Source: CAVORB01 sp963698495 (GTDB lineage Bacteria; Pseudomonadota; Gammaproteobacteria; Chromatiales; Chromatiaceae). From it: a stretch of DNA of 64,000 nucleotides. This document shows, in pieces, positions 26,847 through 35,718 of the stretch; the first letter of the stretch is position 1, and every line of letters starts with the position of its first letter. The stretch lies in contig CAVORB010000004.1 of NCBI GenBank assembly GCA_963698495.1, positions 62,001 through 126,000 on the forward strand. Reading direction: 5' to 3'. The notes below the pieces were generated by a model, which was not told the origin of the DNA, ran no database searches, and saw only the letters and a program-made list of their open reading frames with translations. A program made the translations under genes and the position numbers.

Positions 26847-27530
26847 TCACCAGGCGCGGACCTGCAGGTCGCCATCCTGCTCGCAGCCGGCCTCCGCTGC
26901 AACGACGCCGCGTCCGAGCAGCCGAGCGATCTCCGCCGCAAGATCCGCAGCAACCCGAGTCAGGTTCACCGGCCCGTTGCGGTCCGCGATCTGGGTCACC
27001 GCAAGTCCCGGGTAACCGCAGGGGTTGATGCGGGAGAAGGGCCCCAGATCCATGTCGACGTTCAGCGCCAGGCCATGGAAGCTGCAGCCCCTTCGTACCC
27101 GCAATCCAAGGGAGGCGATCTTGGCGCCCTCGACGTACACGCCCGGGGCATCGGGACGGGGATTGGACACGATGCCGTAGCCGGCGAGCAGGGTCACCAC
27201 GGCCTGCTCCAGCAGGTGCACCAGGCGCTTGATTCCGAGGCCGGCCGCGCGCAGGTCCAGCAACAGGTAGGCGACGAGCTGTCCGGGCCCGTGAAAGGTG
27301 ACCTGACCGCCACGATCCACCTTGATCACCGGAATCTCACCCGGGTCCAGCACGTGCTCCGCCCGACCGGCCTGCCCCAGGGTAAAGACGGCGGGATGCT
27401 CCAGCAGCCAAAGCTCGTCGGGGGTGTCCGCAACACGCCGGTCGGTGAAGTCCTGCATGGCACGCCAGACGCCGGCGTAGTCGCGCATGCCGAGGTGGCG
27501 CACGACCAGGATTTCTTGGCGGCGGCTCAC
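26847..27530 (-). CDS. lipB: Octanoyl-[acyl-carrier-protein]:protein octanoyltransferase
   Basis: Moves octanoyl groups from ACP to lipoyl domains, the first step of lipoate synthesis. 227 aa. Signatures: RGGQVTFHGPGQLVAYLLLD, KIASLGLRVRRGCSFHGLAL and INPCGYPGL, in which the Cys and the Lys of AKIASLG are the catalytic pair. The GTG start overlaps the ybeD stop as GTGA. lipA, which usually follows lipB in gammaproteobacteria, is not here; an MFS gene follows instead. Confidence 0.95.
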   Translation of the reverse strand: MSRRQEILVVRHLGMRDYAGVWRAMQDFTDRRVADTPDELWLLEHPAVFTLGQAGRAEHVLDPGEIPVIKVDRGGQVTFHGPGQLVAYLLLDLRAAGLGIKRLVHLLEQAVVTLLAGYGIVSNPRPDAPGVYVEGAKIASLGLRVRRGCSFHGLALNVDMDLGPFSRINPCGYPGLAVTQIADRNGPVNLTRVAADLAAEIARLLGRGVVAAEAGCEQDGDLQVRAW

Positions 27531-27796
27531 ATGGCCCAGACCACGCGCTGGTGCGCGCTCAGCTCACGATAGATGGCATCGAGCTGGTCCTTGCCGGCGG
27601 CCTGGATGGTCACGGTGACCGATAGCCACTTGCCGCCGCGGCTCTCGCGCACCCGGACCAGGTCCTCGTCGAGATCCGGGGCGTGGCGGCGCACGATCTC
27701 CACCACCAGGGCCTGGAAGGTATCGTCCGCCCTGCCCATGGCCTTGATGGGAAACCGGCAGGGGAACTCGATTGGGCTCTCGGGCGCGTCAGGCAT
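27527..27796 (-). CDS. ybeD: YbeD/DUF493 small ACT-like protein
   Basis: 89 aa, the usual size. The fold is the small alpha/beta DUF493 domain (FPCRFPIKAMGRADDTFQAL, GGKWLSVTVTIQA, LDAIYRELSAHQRVVWAM). It sits between dacC and lipB in many gammaproteobacteria and is thought to have a regulatory role in lipoate metabolism, which remains unproven. It overlaps the transaminase gene by 8 bp and lipB by 4 bp. Confidence 0.93.
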   Translation of the reverse strand: MPDAPESPIEFPCRFPIKAMGRADDTFQALVVEIVRRHAPDLDEDLVRVRESRGGKWLSVTVTIQAAGKDQLDAIYRELSAHQRVVWAM

Positions 27797-28649
27797 GGCC
27801 CGCGCGCAAACGCGCCTTGTAGTCCTGGAACAGGCCGTCCATCCGCCGCCACAGCGGCCCGGGCCGGCCTGCGCCGACTGGCTCTCCGTCGAGGCGCGTC
27901 ACCGGCGCCACCTCACGGCTCGAGCTCGTGATCCACACCTCCTCCGCGCCGGCGAGCTCGTCGCGCGAAATCTCGCGCTCGCTGCAGGGAATGGCCGCTT
28001 CCCGCGCCAGATCCACGACCAGGTCGCGGGTAATGCCCGGCAGCAGCAGGTTTCCCTTCGGCGGCGTGACCAGCTCGCTGTCCAGCACAGCGAACAGGTT
28101 GGAAATGGAGCCCTCGATCGCGTAGCCGTCGCGAATCAGGATCGACTCCTCGACGCCCGCATCATCCGCGGCCTGACGCAGCAGCACGTTGCTGAGCAGG
28201 GCGATGGCCTTGATGTCGCAGCGCAGCCAGCGAAAGTCGTCCAGCGTGATGGCCGCAATGCCCCTGGCCGCGATGTCCGGGTGGCGCGGCTTGGCGTCCC
28301 AGGCCATGACGAACACCGTGGGCCTCGGGCTCGCGGGAAACAGGTGGTTGCGCGTGGGGTCCGCCCCCCGGGTCACCTGGAGGTAGACGAGCTGATCCGG
28401 ACGCTCCGCGCCGCCGGTCAGATGCTCGAATATCGACCCCCATTCGTCGCGCGGCAAGGGGTTCTCCATGCGGATGGCAGCCAGGCTGTTGTCCAGCCGG
28501 TCGAGATGCTCGGCAAGCCGGAAGGCGCGCCCGCCATAGACCGGGATCACCTCGTAAACCCCGTCTCCGAACAGGAAGCCGCGGTCCATGACGGGCACCT
28601 TGGCCTGCGCCAGGGGCATGTACTCGCCGTTGAGGTAGACCTCCGCCAT
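27789..28649 (-). CDS. D-amino-acid (D-alanine) transaminase, class IV PLP enzyme
   Basis: 286 aa, fold-type IV aminotransferase. The start region (VYLNGEYMPLAQAKVPVMDR) and GFLFGDGVYEVIPVYGG are typical of Dat. The Schiff-base lysine lies in DIKAIALLSNVLLRQ. The C-terminal EVWITSSSREVAPVTRLDG is close to Dat rather than IlvE. It would make D-Ala or D-Glu for peptidoglycan, which suits its place between dacC and ybeD. The ATG at 28649 comes 2 bp after the dacC stop. IlvE-like or aminodeoxychorismate lyase activity is the alternative. Confidence 0.87.
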   Translation of the reverse strand: MAEVYLNGEYMPLAQAKVPVMDRGFLFGDGVYEVIPVYGGRAFRLAEHLDRLDNSLAAIRMENPLPRDEWGSIFEHLTGGAERPDQLVYLQVTRGADPTRNHLFPASPRPTVFVMAWDAKPRHPDIAARGIAAITLDDFRWLRCDIKAIALLSNVLLRQAADDAGVEESILIRDGYAIEGSISNLFAVLDSELVTPPKGNLLLPGITRDLVVDLAREAAIPCSEREISRDELAGAEEVWITSSSREVAPVTRLDGEPVGAGRPGPLWRRMDGLFQDYKARLRAGHA

Positions 28650-28651
28650 GG

Positions 28652-29821
28652 TCAGAACCATTGCAGCACGCTGTCGCGGGCGAGCTCCCACAAGCCGCCC
28701 TCCGCGACGTCCTGCAGGGCCACCAGGGGGGCACGCAGCACCTCCTTGTCGTCCAGGTTGACGATGATGCTCCCCACGGCGGTGCCGCGCGCGACCGGTG
28801 CGGAGATGTCGGCGTTCTTCTCGATGCGCGCGGACAGCTTGCTGTACTGCCGGCGCGGAATGGTGACGTAGACGTCCTCCGCCGGGCCGACTGGCAGATC
28901 CGTGATTTCTCCCTTCCAGACGCGCAGGGTCTCCACCGCCTCGCCGCCCGGGTAGAGCTTGTGGCTCTCGTAGAAGCGGAAGCCGTAGTTGAGCAGGGCC
29001 AGGCTCGCCTCGGCTCGCGCCTTGGGCCCGGTCGAGCCGAGGACCACCGAGGTGAGGCGCATGTCGTCGCGCTTGGACGAGGCCACCAGGCAGTAGCCGG
29101 CGGCCTCCGTGTGGCCGGTCTTCACCCCGTCCACCGAGTCGTCCTGATACAGGAGCATATTTCGGTTGCCCTGCTTGATGCCGTTGAAAACGAACTCCCG
29201 CTCCGAGTACCAGGCATAGAGCTCCGGAAACTCCCGGATGGTCGCCGCCGTCACCAGCGCCATGTCGCGCGCGGTGGTGTAGTGCTCGGGATGCGGTAGG
29301 CCATCGGCGTTCATGAAGTGGCTGTTCGTCATCCCGAGACGCTGCGCGTGGGTGTTCATCAGCTCAGCGAAGGTGGCCTCGCTGCCCGCGATGTGCTCGG
29401 CGAGCGCCACGCTGGCGTCATTGCCAGACTGAATGATCATCCCCTTGAGCAGATCTTTCACCGATACCCGCGTGCCCACCTCGACAAACATCTTGGAGCC
29501 GCCGGTGCGCCACGCCTTCTCGCTGATCAGGACCTCGTCCTCCAGCTTCAGATTGCCCCGCTCCAGCTCGCGGAAGATCACGTAGGCCGCCATGATCTTG
29601 GTCAGGCTGGCGGGCTCCAGACGCTCATCGGCGTTGGATTCCGCGAGAATCGTCCCGCTGTTGTTGTCCATCAGCAGGTAGCTCTTGGCCTGGATCTGCG
29701 GCGGGTCGGGAATCGGGACCTGATCCGATGCGGGGGCCGGGGCTGGCGTCTCTTCCCCGTGCGCGCCGACCAACGGCAAGAAGAAAAACAGCAGAATCAG
29801 TATTTTGATTGGGAGCTTCAT
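28652..29821 (-). CDS. dacC: D-alanyl-D-alanine carboxypeptidase (PBP5/6 family)
   Basis: Removes the terminal D-Ala of stem peptides. 389 aa from the ATG at 29821, with a signal peptide (PIKILILLFFFLPLVG) and a Pro/Ala spacer. Motifs: S72-L-T-K75, S132-G-N134, K234-T-G236. The C-terminal domain (RVWKGEITDLPVGPAEDV onward) ends in an amphipathic tail, GGLWELARDSVLQWF, which anchors such enzymes to the outer face of the inner membrane. First of a run with the transaminase, ybeD and lipB. The symbol could equally be dacA. Confidence 0.93.
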   Translation of the reverse strand: MKLPIKILILLFFFLPLVGAHGEETPAPAPASDQVPIPDPPQIQAKSYLLMDNNSGTILAESNADERLEPASLTKIMAAYVIFRELERGNLKLEDEVLISEKAWRTGGSKMFVEVGTRVSVKDLLKGMIIQSGNDASVALAEHIAGSEATFAELMNTHAQRLGMTNSHFMNADGLPHPEHYTTARDMALVTAATIREFPELYAWYSEREFVFNGIKQGNRNMLLYQDDSVDGVKTGHTEAAGYCLVASSKRDDMRLTSVVLGSTGPKARAEASLALLNYGFRFYESHKLYPGGEAVETLRVWKGEITDLPVGPAEDVYVTIPRRQYSKLSARIEKNADISAPVARGTAVGSIIVNLDDKEVLRAPLVALQDVAEGGLWELARDSVLQWF

Positions 29822-29994
29822 GGGTGCCACTTGAACAGATTGGGGGTGGGGCCAAGGACCACTGGACGCACCGATTCGGCGCGCCATTCTAACCCCAAGC
29901 CCCTGCTTTGACATTAACTCGCGCGGCACCCCGCTACCGTTGGCGCCTGTCCGCGGGAGCCCGCGCGGAGGCGGACACGGGCGTCAGGCCGATG

Positions 29995-31125
29995 TCATTC
30001 CAACACGACGTGGGAGTCCTTGAGTCCGAGTGAGGCGACGATCTGCGAGACCTTGTTCACCTTCTGGCGCGAATCGAACGGTCCGACCCGGACCTTGTAG
30101 AGTGCCGCATCGCCGCCCGCGCGCACCTGAACCTGTTCGGCGAGTTGGGTAACGAGCTGACGCCGCAACTGCTCGGCATTGGTGCGGTTTCCGAACGCGC
30201 CGACCTGGAGATAGAGCGAGGAGCCTTGGGCGCTCGGGGATTTGGACGCGGGCGCCGGGCTGTCGACCGCGGCGATCTTGGGCGCAGACGCGCTGCCAGC
30301 CGCCGGAGCCAGGGTGGCGGACCGGGCGGGCGGCGGCGTCGCACGCGCGGGTTCCTTGCTCTGCGCCACCAGTATCGGCTTGACGGATGCGGGACTGGGC
30401 TCGGGTCTCGCGGTCTCGGTCGCCACGGTAGCCAGTGCCGGGGGAGCCGACTCGGCCTTCTTCTTCGGCGCGCCGCTCGCTGCGATCGTCTCCCCGCGAC
30501 CGGGCCGAGTCTCGTCCCGCCCGGCGCGCTCGGCGACCGCAAACAGGTTCTCGTCACCGCTGCCGGAGCCCGGCTTGCGGGGATCGATCGCGCGCACCTC
30601 GACCACGGCCGTACCCTTGCTGACCACACCGAGCTTGCGCGCGGCGGTGTAGGACAGGTCGATCACCCGGTCGCCGTGAAACGGCCCGCGGTCGTTGATC
30701 CTCACCACGGCCGTGCGGCCGTTCTCCAGGTTGGTCACCTTGGCGTAGGTAGGCAAGGGTAGGCTTTTATGCGCGGCGGTCATGGCGTACATGTCGTAGC
30801 GCTCGCCGCTGCTGGTCTTGCGGCCGTGGAACTTCTTCCCGTACCAGGAGGCGACGCCGCGTTCCACGTGGCCGGCGCTGCTGGTCTTGGTTTTGTACCG
30901 CTTGCCGAAGACGACATAGGAGGCGGGGTTGCCATACTTGCTCTTGGGCTCGGCCTTGGGCACGGCATCCGGGGCGTCGGTGAACTCCGACCAATCCCCG
31001 GGCCCGTCCTTGCCACCCGACCCGGCACAGCCTGACAGCAGGGCGATCAGCCCGCCGAGCAAGAGCATGTGGCACAGGCCTGAAAAATCCATCCGCGAGC
31101 CGAACTGCTGGTTGCCGTCTGTCAT
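29995..31125 (-). CDS. rlpA: RlpA-family septal-ring lipoprotein with SPOR domain
   Basis: 376 aa. Lipobox LIALLSGC, then a double-psi beta-barrel domain (GVASWYGKKFHGRKTSSGER, MTAAHKSLPLPTYAKV, VVRINDRGPFHGDRVIDLS), a long Pro/Ala/Ser linker (about residues 190-300), and a C-terminal SPOR domain (YLQVGAFGNRTNAEQLRRQL). RlpA cuts naked glycan strands and SPOR binds denuded peptidoglycan at the septum. GGGGGAA precedes the ATG at 31125. It follows mltB by 24 bp, so the two lytic enzymes are probably co-expressed. Confidence 0.94.
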   Translation of the reverse strand: MTDGNQQFGSRMDFSGLCHMLLLGGLIALLSGCAGSGGKDGPGDWSEFTDAPDAVPKAEPKSKYGNPASYVVFGKRYKTKTSSAGHVERGVASWYGKKFHGRKTSSGERYDMYAMTAAHKSLPLPTYAKVTNLENGRTAVVRINDRGPFHGDRVIDLSYTAARKLGVVSKGTAVVEVRAIDPRKPGSGSGDENLFAVAERAGRDETRPGRGETIAASGAPKKKAESAPPALATVATETARPEPSPASVKPILVAQSKEPARATPPPARSATLAPAAGSASAPKIAAVDSPAPASKSPSAQGSSLYLQVGAFGNRTNAEQLRRQLVTQLAEQVQVRAGGDAALYKVRVGPFDSRQKVNKVSQIVASLGLKDSHVVLE

Positions 31126-31149
31126 CGTTTCCCCCCGGCCATTCTCAGA

Positions 31150-32166
31150 TCAATTGGCGGCGGCCGTTTTTCCGGCTTCAGTCTCGTAGCGAGCCTTGAT
31201 CTCCTGGCTCAGCTGGTAGACCGCCATGGCATACAGGTTGCTGTGGTTGTAACGGGTAATCACGTAGAAGTTCTCGAGCCCCAGCCAATACTCGTCCTGC
31301 CGCCCGTCCAGGCGGATCAAGGTCGCCTTGGCCGACGGGTCGGGCGCATCCGCGGGGAGCACGCCCTTGGCGGCAAGGTCGCCGACGCGCGATTCGGGCT
31401 TCACCGGCTTCTTCTCGGCGACTGACACGCCCGGCGGGACCCCGTTGGGAAGCTCGGCACGCGTCGCGACCGGCTCGCCCGCTTTCCACCCATGACGCTT
31501 GAAGTAGCTGGCGACGCTGCCAACGACATCGGCGCGGCTTTCCCAGAGATCACGCCGACCGTCGCCGTCGAAGTCGACCGCGTAGGCGCGGTAGCTCGAA
31601 GGGATGAACTGGGGCATGCCCACCGCCCCGGCATAAGAGCCGGTCACACCGGTGGCGTCGACGGCTTCCTCCTGGCTCAGGAGCAAGAAGTGCTCGAGCT
31701 CCTTGCGGAAGAAATCCGCCCGCTCCGGGTAGGAGAAGCCAAGGGTGGTGAGGGCGTCGATGACCCGGTGTCGGCCCAAGTTGCCGCCATAGTTGGTCTC
31801 GACGCCGATGATCGCCGTGATGATGTCCGGCGGCACGCCGTATGCTGCACTGGCGCGCGCCAGGGTCTGCGCGTTTTCCCGCCAGAATCGGACACCGCCG
31901 GCAATCCGCTGGTCCGTCACGAAGATGGCCCGGTACTGATGCCAGGGCTTGGCCTCCCAGGGTCGGCGCATGGCGTCGATGATCTCCTGGCGATAGCGGG
32001 CCTTTTCCATCAGGGCGGCGATGTCCGACTCATCAAGACCGTGCTTGCGGGCCATTTCCGCCGTGAAGCGCTGTGCGCCGGCGCGATAGCTCGCCGGCTC
32101 GGCCGCCAGCGCGGCGCCGAGCCAGGAAACCAGAAACGCGCCAAGCAAAACCGGCAACCTTCGCAT
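31150..32166 (-). CDS. mltB: Membrane-bound lytic murein transglycosylase B
   Basis: 338 aa, SLT family 3. The catalytic Glu is in IIGVETNYGGNLGRH; SYAGAVGMPQFIPSSYRAYA and the EF-hand-like AVDFDGDGRRDLWESRADV are diagnostic. The N-terminus is an ordinary signal peptide (LLGAFLVSWLGAALA) without an obvious lipobox, so this copy may be soluble in the periplasm. The ATG at 32166 has GGAGAA upstream. It makes 1,6-anhydro ends in peptidoglycan and lies in the elongasome operon after rodA. Confidence 0.93.
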   Translation of the reverse strand: MRRLPVLLGAFLVSWLGAALAAEPASYRAGAQRFTAEMARKHGLDESDIAALMEKARYRQEIIDAMRRPWEAKPWHQYRAIFVTDQRIAGGVRFWRENAQTLARASAAYGVPPDIITAIIGVETNYGGNLGRHRVIDALTTLGFSYPERADFFRKELEHFLLLSQEEAVDATGVTGSYAGAVGMPQFIPSSYRAYAVDFDGDGRRDLWESRADVVGSVASYFKRHGWKAGEPVATRAELPNGVPPGVSVAEKKPVKPESRVGDLAAKGVLPADAPDPSAKATLIRLDGRQDEYWLGLENFYVITRYNHSNLYAMAVYQLSQEIKARYETEAGKTAAAN

Positions 32167-32227
32167 CAGCCGTTCTCCGGCTTTATCACGCATCTTAGTA
32201 GTTACTTGCGGAATGCTACGAAACTTT

Positions 32228-33364
32228 CTATGCACGAAGCAATTTTCTGTGGGTGCGAATGGACATGATAACCCCGAAGCCGGCCATGATGGTCACCAAG
32301 GAGGTACCTCCGTAGCTCACCATCGGCAGGGGCACCCCCACCACGGGCAACAACCCCGTGACCATGCCCGTGTTGACGAAGAGGTAAACGAAGAAGACCA
32401 GCGTCAGACCGCCCGCGAGCAGCCTGCCATAGGTATCCTGGGCCTGGGTGGCAATGTATAGGCCACGCAGGATGATGAAGAGATAGATCCCGAGCAGCAG
32501 AAGGATGCCGAACAGTCCCAGCTCCTCGCCGATGACCGCGAAGATGAAATCCGTGGAGCGTTCCGGCAGAAACTCCAGATGAGACTGGGTTCCGTTGAGC
32601 CATCCCTTGCCGTACAGCCCGCCGGAGCCGATGGCGATGCGCGACTGAATGATGTGGTAGCCGGCACCGAGCGGATCGTTTTCCGGATTGAGGAAGGTAA
32701 GCACCCGCTGGCGCTGGTAGGGGAGCATGAGGTACCAGAGCGCGGGCATCAGCGCCCCGGCGCTGAGGCCCAGGAAGGCGATGAGACGCCAGGACAGGCC
32801 CGCGAGAAAGAGCACCATCGCGCCGGCGCTCGCGACCAACAGCGCGGTACCAAGATCCGGCTGCCGCGCGATCAGCACCACCGGGATGCAGGTGAAGACC
32901 GCCGCGGCCGACACCCGCAGCATGCTCGGAGGAAGCGGTCGTTCCGCCAGGTGCCAGGCCAGCATCATCGGCACCGCGACCTTGAGGATCTCGGATGGCT
33001 GGAACCGAACCACACCGAGGTCCAGCCAGCGCTGCGCCCCCTTGCCGATCTCGCCAATCGCCAGCACCCCCACGAGCATGACGACGCCCAGCAGATAGAG
33101 CAGAGGCGACCAACGGCGCAGCTCCGGCGGCGGGATCTGGGCGACCGCGACCATGACCACGAAGGCGATGCCGAGACGGATCATCTGCGCCTCCATCTTG
33201 GACGGGTCCTGATCGCTGGCACTGTAGAGAACCATCAGTCCGTAGCCGCACAGGGACAAAAGCCCAACCAGCAACGGCAGATCCAGATGCAGCCGTGCAA
33301 GCAGTCCGACCTGGATTGCCGCCGGCGGGGTATCGAGCCCGGAGGTATAGGACCTATCCGCCAT
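32228..33364 (-). CDS. rodA: Rod-shape SEDS glycosyltransferase RodA
   Basis: 378 aa polytopic protein, about ten helices. Typical segments: LMVLYSASDQDPSKMEAQMI, VVRFQPSEILKVAVPMMLAW, ARQPDLGTALLVASAGAMV, NPENDPLGAGYHIIQSRIAI, EFLPERSTDFIFAVIGEELG and LLPVVGVPLPMVSYGGTSL. It polymerises glycan in the elongasome with PBP2, whose gene overlaps it by 11 bp. Cytoplasmic tail RTHRKLLRA. Confidence 0.96.
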   Translation of the reverse strand: MADRSYTSGLDTPPAAIQVGLLARLHLDLPLLVGLLSLCGYGLMVLYSASDQDPSKMEAQMIRLGIAFVVMVAVAQIPPPELRRWSPLLYLLGVVMLVGVLAIGEIGKGAQRWLDLGVVRFQPSEILKVAVPMMLAWHLAERPLPPSMLRVSAAAVFTCIPVVLIARQPDLGTALLVASAGAMVLFLAGLSWRLIAFLGLSAGALMPALWYLMLPYQRQRVLTFLNPENDPLGAGYHIIQSRIAIGSGGLYGKGWLNGTQSHLEFLPERSTDFIFAVIGEELGLFGILLLLGIYLFIILRGLYIATQAQDTYGRLLAGGLTLVFFVYLFVNTGMVTGLLPVVGVPLPMVSYGGTSLVTIMAGFGVIMSIRTHRKLLRA

Positions 33365-35222
33365 CTTCGGCCTCCTTGTTGACCATGAGGGTCGGGCCGA
33401 CCAGGTAGGCGTCCATCACCTCGCGCGCGATGGGTGCCGCCACCGCGCCGCCGTGGCCGCCGTTCTCCACGATCACAGCCACTGCGATCCGGGGCTCGTC
33501 CACGGGTGCGAAGGCGACGAACAGGGCGTGGTCGCGCATGCGCTCGTCGACCTCGGACTCCTTGTAGCGCTCCTTCTGCCCGACGGTGAAGACCTGGGCG
33601 GTGCCGGTCTTGCCCGCGATCCTGTACGCGTCCGTGCGAATGCGCTTGGCGGTGCCCCGCTCGCCCTCCACCACCTCGGTCATGGCATCGATCACGCTGT
33701 CGATGTGCGCCGGCGACAGCTGCAGTTGTCGCGTAACCGCCGGAATCAGCTCCATGGTCGGCGAGCCAGGTATCTGGGAAGCCCGGGCCACCCGCGGCTG
33801 CATGTAGCGTCCACGCGCCGCAAGCGTGGCGGTCGCACTCGCCAACTGCAGTGGCGTGGTCAGGAACGAGCCCTGACCGATACCCACGATGAGGGTCTCG
33901 CCGGGGAACCAGGGCTGATTGCGCGCGCGCCTCTTCCACTCGCGCGAGGGCAACAAGCCGCCGAGCTCGCCCGAGACATCGATGCCCGTGCGCTCGCCGA
34001 AGCCGAATCCCCCGAGGAAGCCGTTCAAGCGGTCGATCCCGATATCGTGGGCGAGGTCGTAGAAGTAGACGTCGCAGGACTCGACGATGGCCTTGCGCAG
34101 GGCCACGCTGCCGTGTCCCCAGCGCTTCCAATCGCGGTACTTGTGGCTGTGCCCGGGCAGCTGGTAGAAGCCGGGACAGTACTTCCCCGAGCCCGAGCCG
34201 ACGACGCCGGTCTCTAGACCCCCCAGCCCCACGAAGGGCTTCACCGTGGAGCCCGGCGGATACTGGCCGCGCACGGCGCGGTTGAACAGCGGCGTGTCGG
34301 GTGAGTCCCGGAGCGCGCCATACTCCTCCGAGCCGATGCCCTCGACGAAAGGGTTGGGGTCGAAGCTCGGCCGGCTCACCATGGCGAGCACGCCGCCGCT
34401 GCGCGGATCGATGGCCACCACCGCGCCGCGATTGTCACCCAGCGCCAAGGCGGCCTGCTGCTGCAGCTTGATGTCCAGAAACAGCCTGAGGTCACGGCCC
34501 GGGACGGGGGGCTGGCTCTCGAGCACCCGCGACACGCGCCCCTTGGCATTGACCTCGACTTGCTGGTGACCGACGTGGCCGTGCAGGAGCTCCTCGTGGG
34601 CCTTCTCTACCCCGCCCTTGCCGATGTAGTTCGTGCCGGCATAGTCGGAGGCGTCGATGCGCTTGATCTCCTCCTCGTTGATCCGCCCGACGTAGCCCAG
34701 CACGTGCGCGGTGTGCTCACCCAGCGGGTAGGAACGTAACAAGGCGGCACCGATGTCCACGCCCGGAAAGCGGTGACTGTTCACCGCGACCCGGGCCACC
34801 TCCTCCTGGTTGAGGTTGGTGCGGATGGGCACACCCTCGAAACGCCGTCGTTGCTTGCGCAGGCGCTCGAAGCGCTGGCGGTCCGCCTCCTCGATGCGGA
34901 CGATCTTCGCGAGCTCGGCGATGGTCGCATCCAGGTCCTCCACCTTCTCCAGCGTGATGTCCAGGGAGTAGGAGGGATAGTTCTCGGCGAGCAGAATGCC
35001 GTTGGCGTCGTAGATGAGCCCGCGCGTGGGGGGTAGCGGCTCGATCTTGACCCGGTTGTCCTGGGACAAGGTCGAGAAGTGCTCGTGGCTCTCGATCTGC
35101 AGATGCGCCAGCTTGGCGACCACCGCGAGCAGGGCGGCGATCACCAATACACCCGCGATCGCCGCCCGTCCGGAGAACAGACGATGCTCGCCCCGATGGT
35201 CCTTGAACGTCGACTCGAGCAT
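33354..35222 (-). CDS. mrdA: Penicillin-binding protein 2 (elongation transpeptidase)
   Basis: 622 aa. One N-terminal membrane helix (about 19-41), pedestal region, then the transpeptidase domain with S325-T-V-K328, S382-C-D384 and K538-T-G-T541. The SCD form of the second motif is normal for PBP2. The ATG at 35222 sits 7 bp after the mreD stop with AGGGGGG before it; a frame extending to 35351 would lie inside mreD. It cross-links new strands made by RodA. Confidence 0.96.
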   Translation of the reverse strand: MLESTFKDHRGEHRLFSGRAAIAGVLVIAALLAVVAKLAHLQIESHEHFSTLSQDNRVKIEPLPPTRGLIYDANGILLAENYPSYSLDITLEKVEDLDATIAELAKIVRIEEADRQRFERLRKQRRRFEGVPIRTNLNQEEVARVAVNSHRFPGVDIGAALLRSYPLGEHTAHVLGYVGRINEEEIKRIDASDYAGTNYIGKGGVEKAHEELLHGHVGHQQVEVNAKGRVSRVLESQPPVPGRDLRLFLDIKLQQQAALALGDNRGAVVAIDPRSGGVLAMVSRPSFDPNPFVEGIGSEEYGALRDSPDTPLFNRAVRGQYPPGSTVKPFVGLGGLETGVVGSGSGKYCPGFYQLPGHSHKYRDWKRWGHGSVALRKAIVESCDVYFYDLAHDIGIDRLNGFLGGFGFGERTGIDVSGELGGLLPSREWKRRARNQPWFPGETLIVGIGQGSFLTTPLQLASATATLAARGRYMQPRVARASQIPGSPTMELIPAVTRQLQLSPAHIDSVIDAMTEVVEGERGTAKRIRTDAYRIAGKTGTAQVFTVGQKERYKESEVDERMRDHALFVAFAPVDEPRIAVAVIVENGGHGGAVAAPIAREVMDAYLVGPTLMVNKEAEDGG

Positions 35223-35229
35223 TGCCCCC

Positions 35230-35718
35230 CTAGGTAACGGCGAAACGCCGACGGACGTCGCGCAGCACGACGAACATCCAGGGCCAGAGCAGCATGCCGA
35301 CGAAGGTGGGTGCCCAGTACCAGAGCGTCGGTGTGGGCTGCTCGGTGGCACCGATCACCCAGAGGGCGAGCAACCGCTCCACCAGCAGCAGCACCCAGAC
35401 GGAAACCGATTGCTGCCACAGGGGATAGACACGAATGCGCTGGTGCAGCTCCACCGCAAGCCAGGCCACCACCGACAGGCTCAAAGCGTGCTGTCCGAGC
35501 ACGGTGCCCACGGTGACGTCCATCACCAGCCCCGTCATCCAGGCCCAGAGGACGCCCACGCGCGATGGCAGGGCGAGCGACCAGTAGATGACGGTCATGG
35601 CCACCCACTGGGGGCGAAAGTCCTGCCCCCAGTCGGGCATGGGCAGAATGGTGAGAAACAGCGCAACCGCGAGGCTGGCCACGATCACCCAGGTACGCTG
35701 CGCTGGTGCGTCGGTCAT
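35230..35718 (-). CDS. mreD: Rod shape-determining protein MreD
   Basis: 162 aa, five to six membrane helices, no catalytic motif. Conserved feel of LPMPDWGQDFRPQWVAMTVI and WMTGLVMDVTVGTVLGQHAL. It forms part of the membrane scaffold joining MreB filaments to PBP2/RodA. Its ATG overlaps the mreC stop as ATGA. Confidence 0.94.
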   Translation of the reverse strand: MTDAPAQRTWVIVASLAVALFLTILPMPDWGQDFRPQWVAMTVIYWSLALPSRVGVLWAWMTGLVMDVTVGTVLGQHALSLSVVAWLAVELHQRIRVYPLWQQSVSVWVLLLVERLLALWVIGATEQPTPTLWYWAPTFVGMLLWPWMFVVLRDVRRRFAVT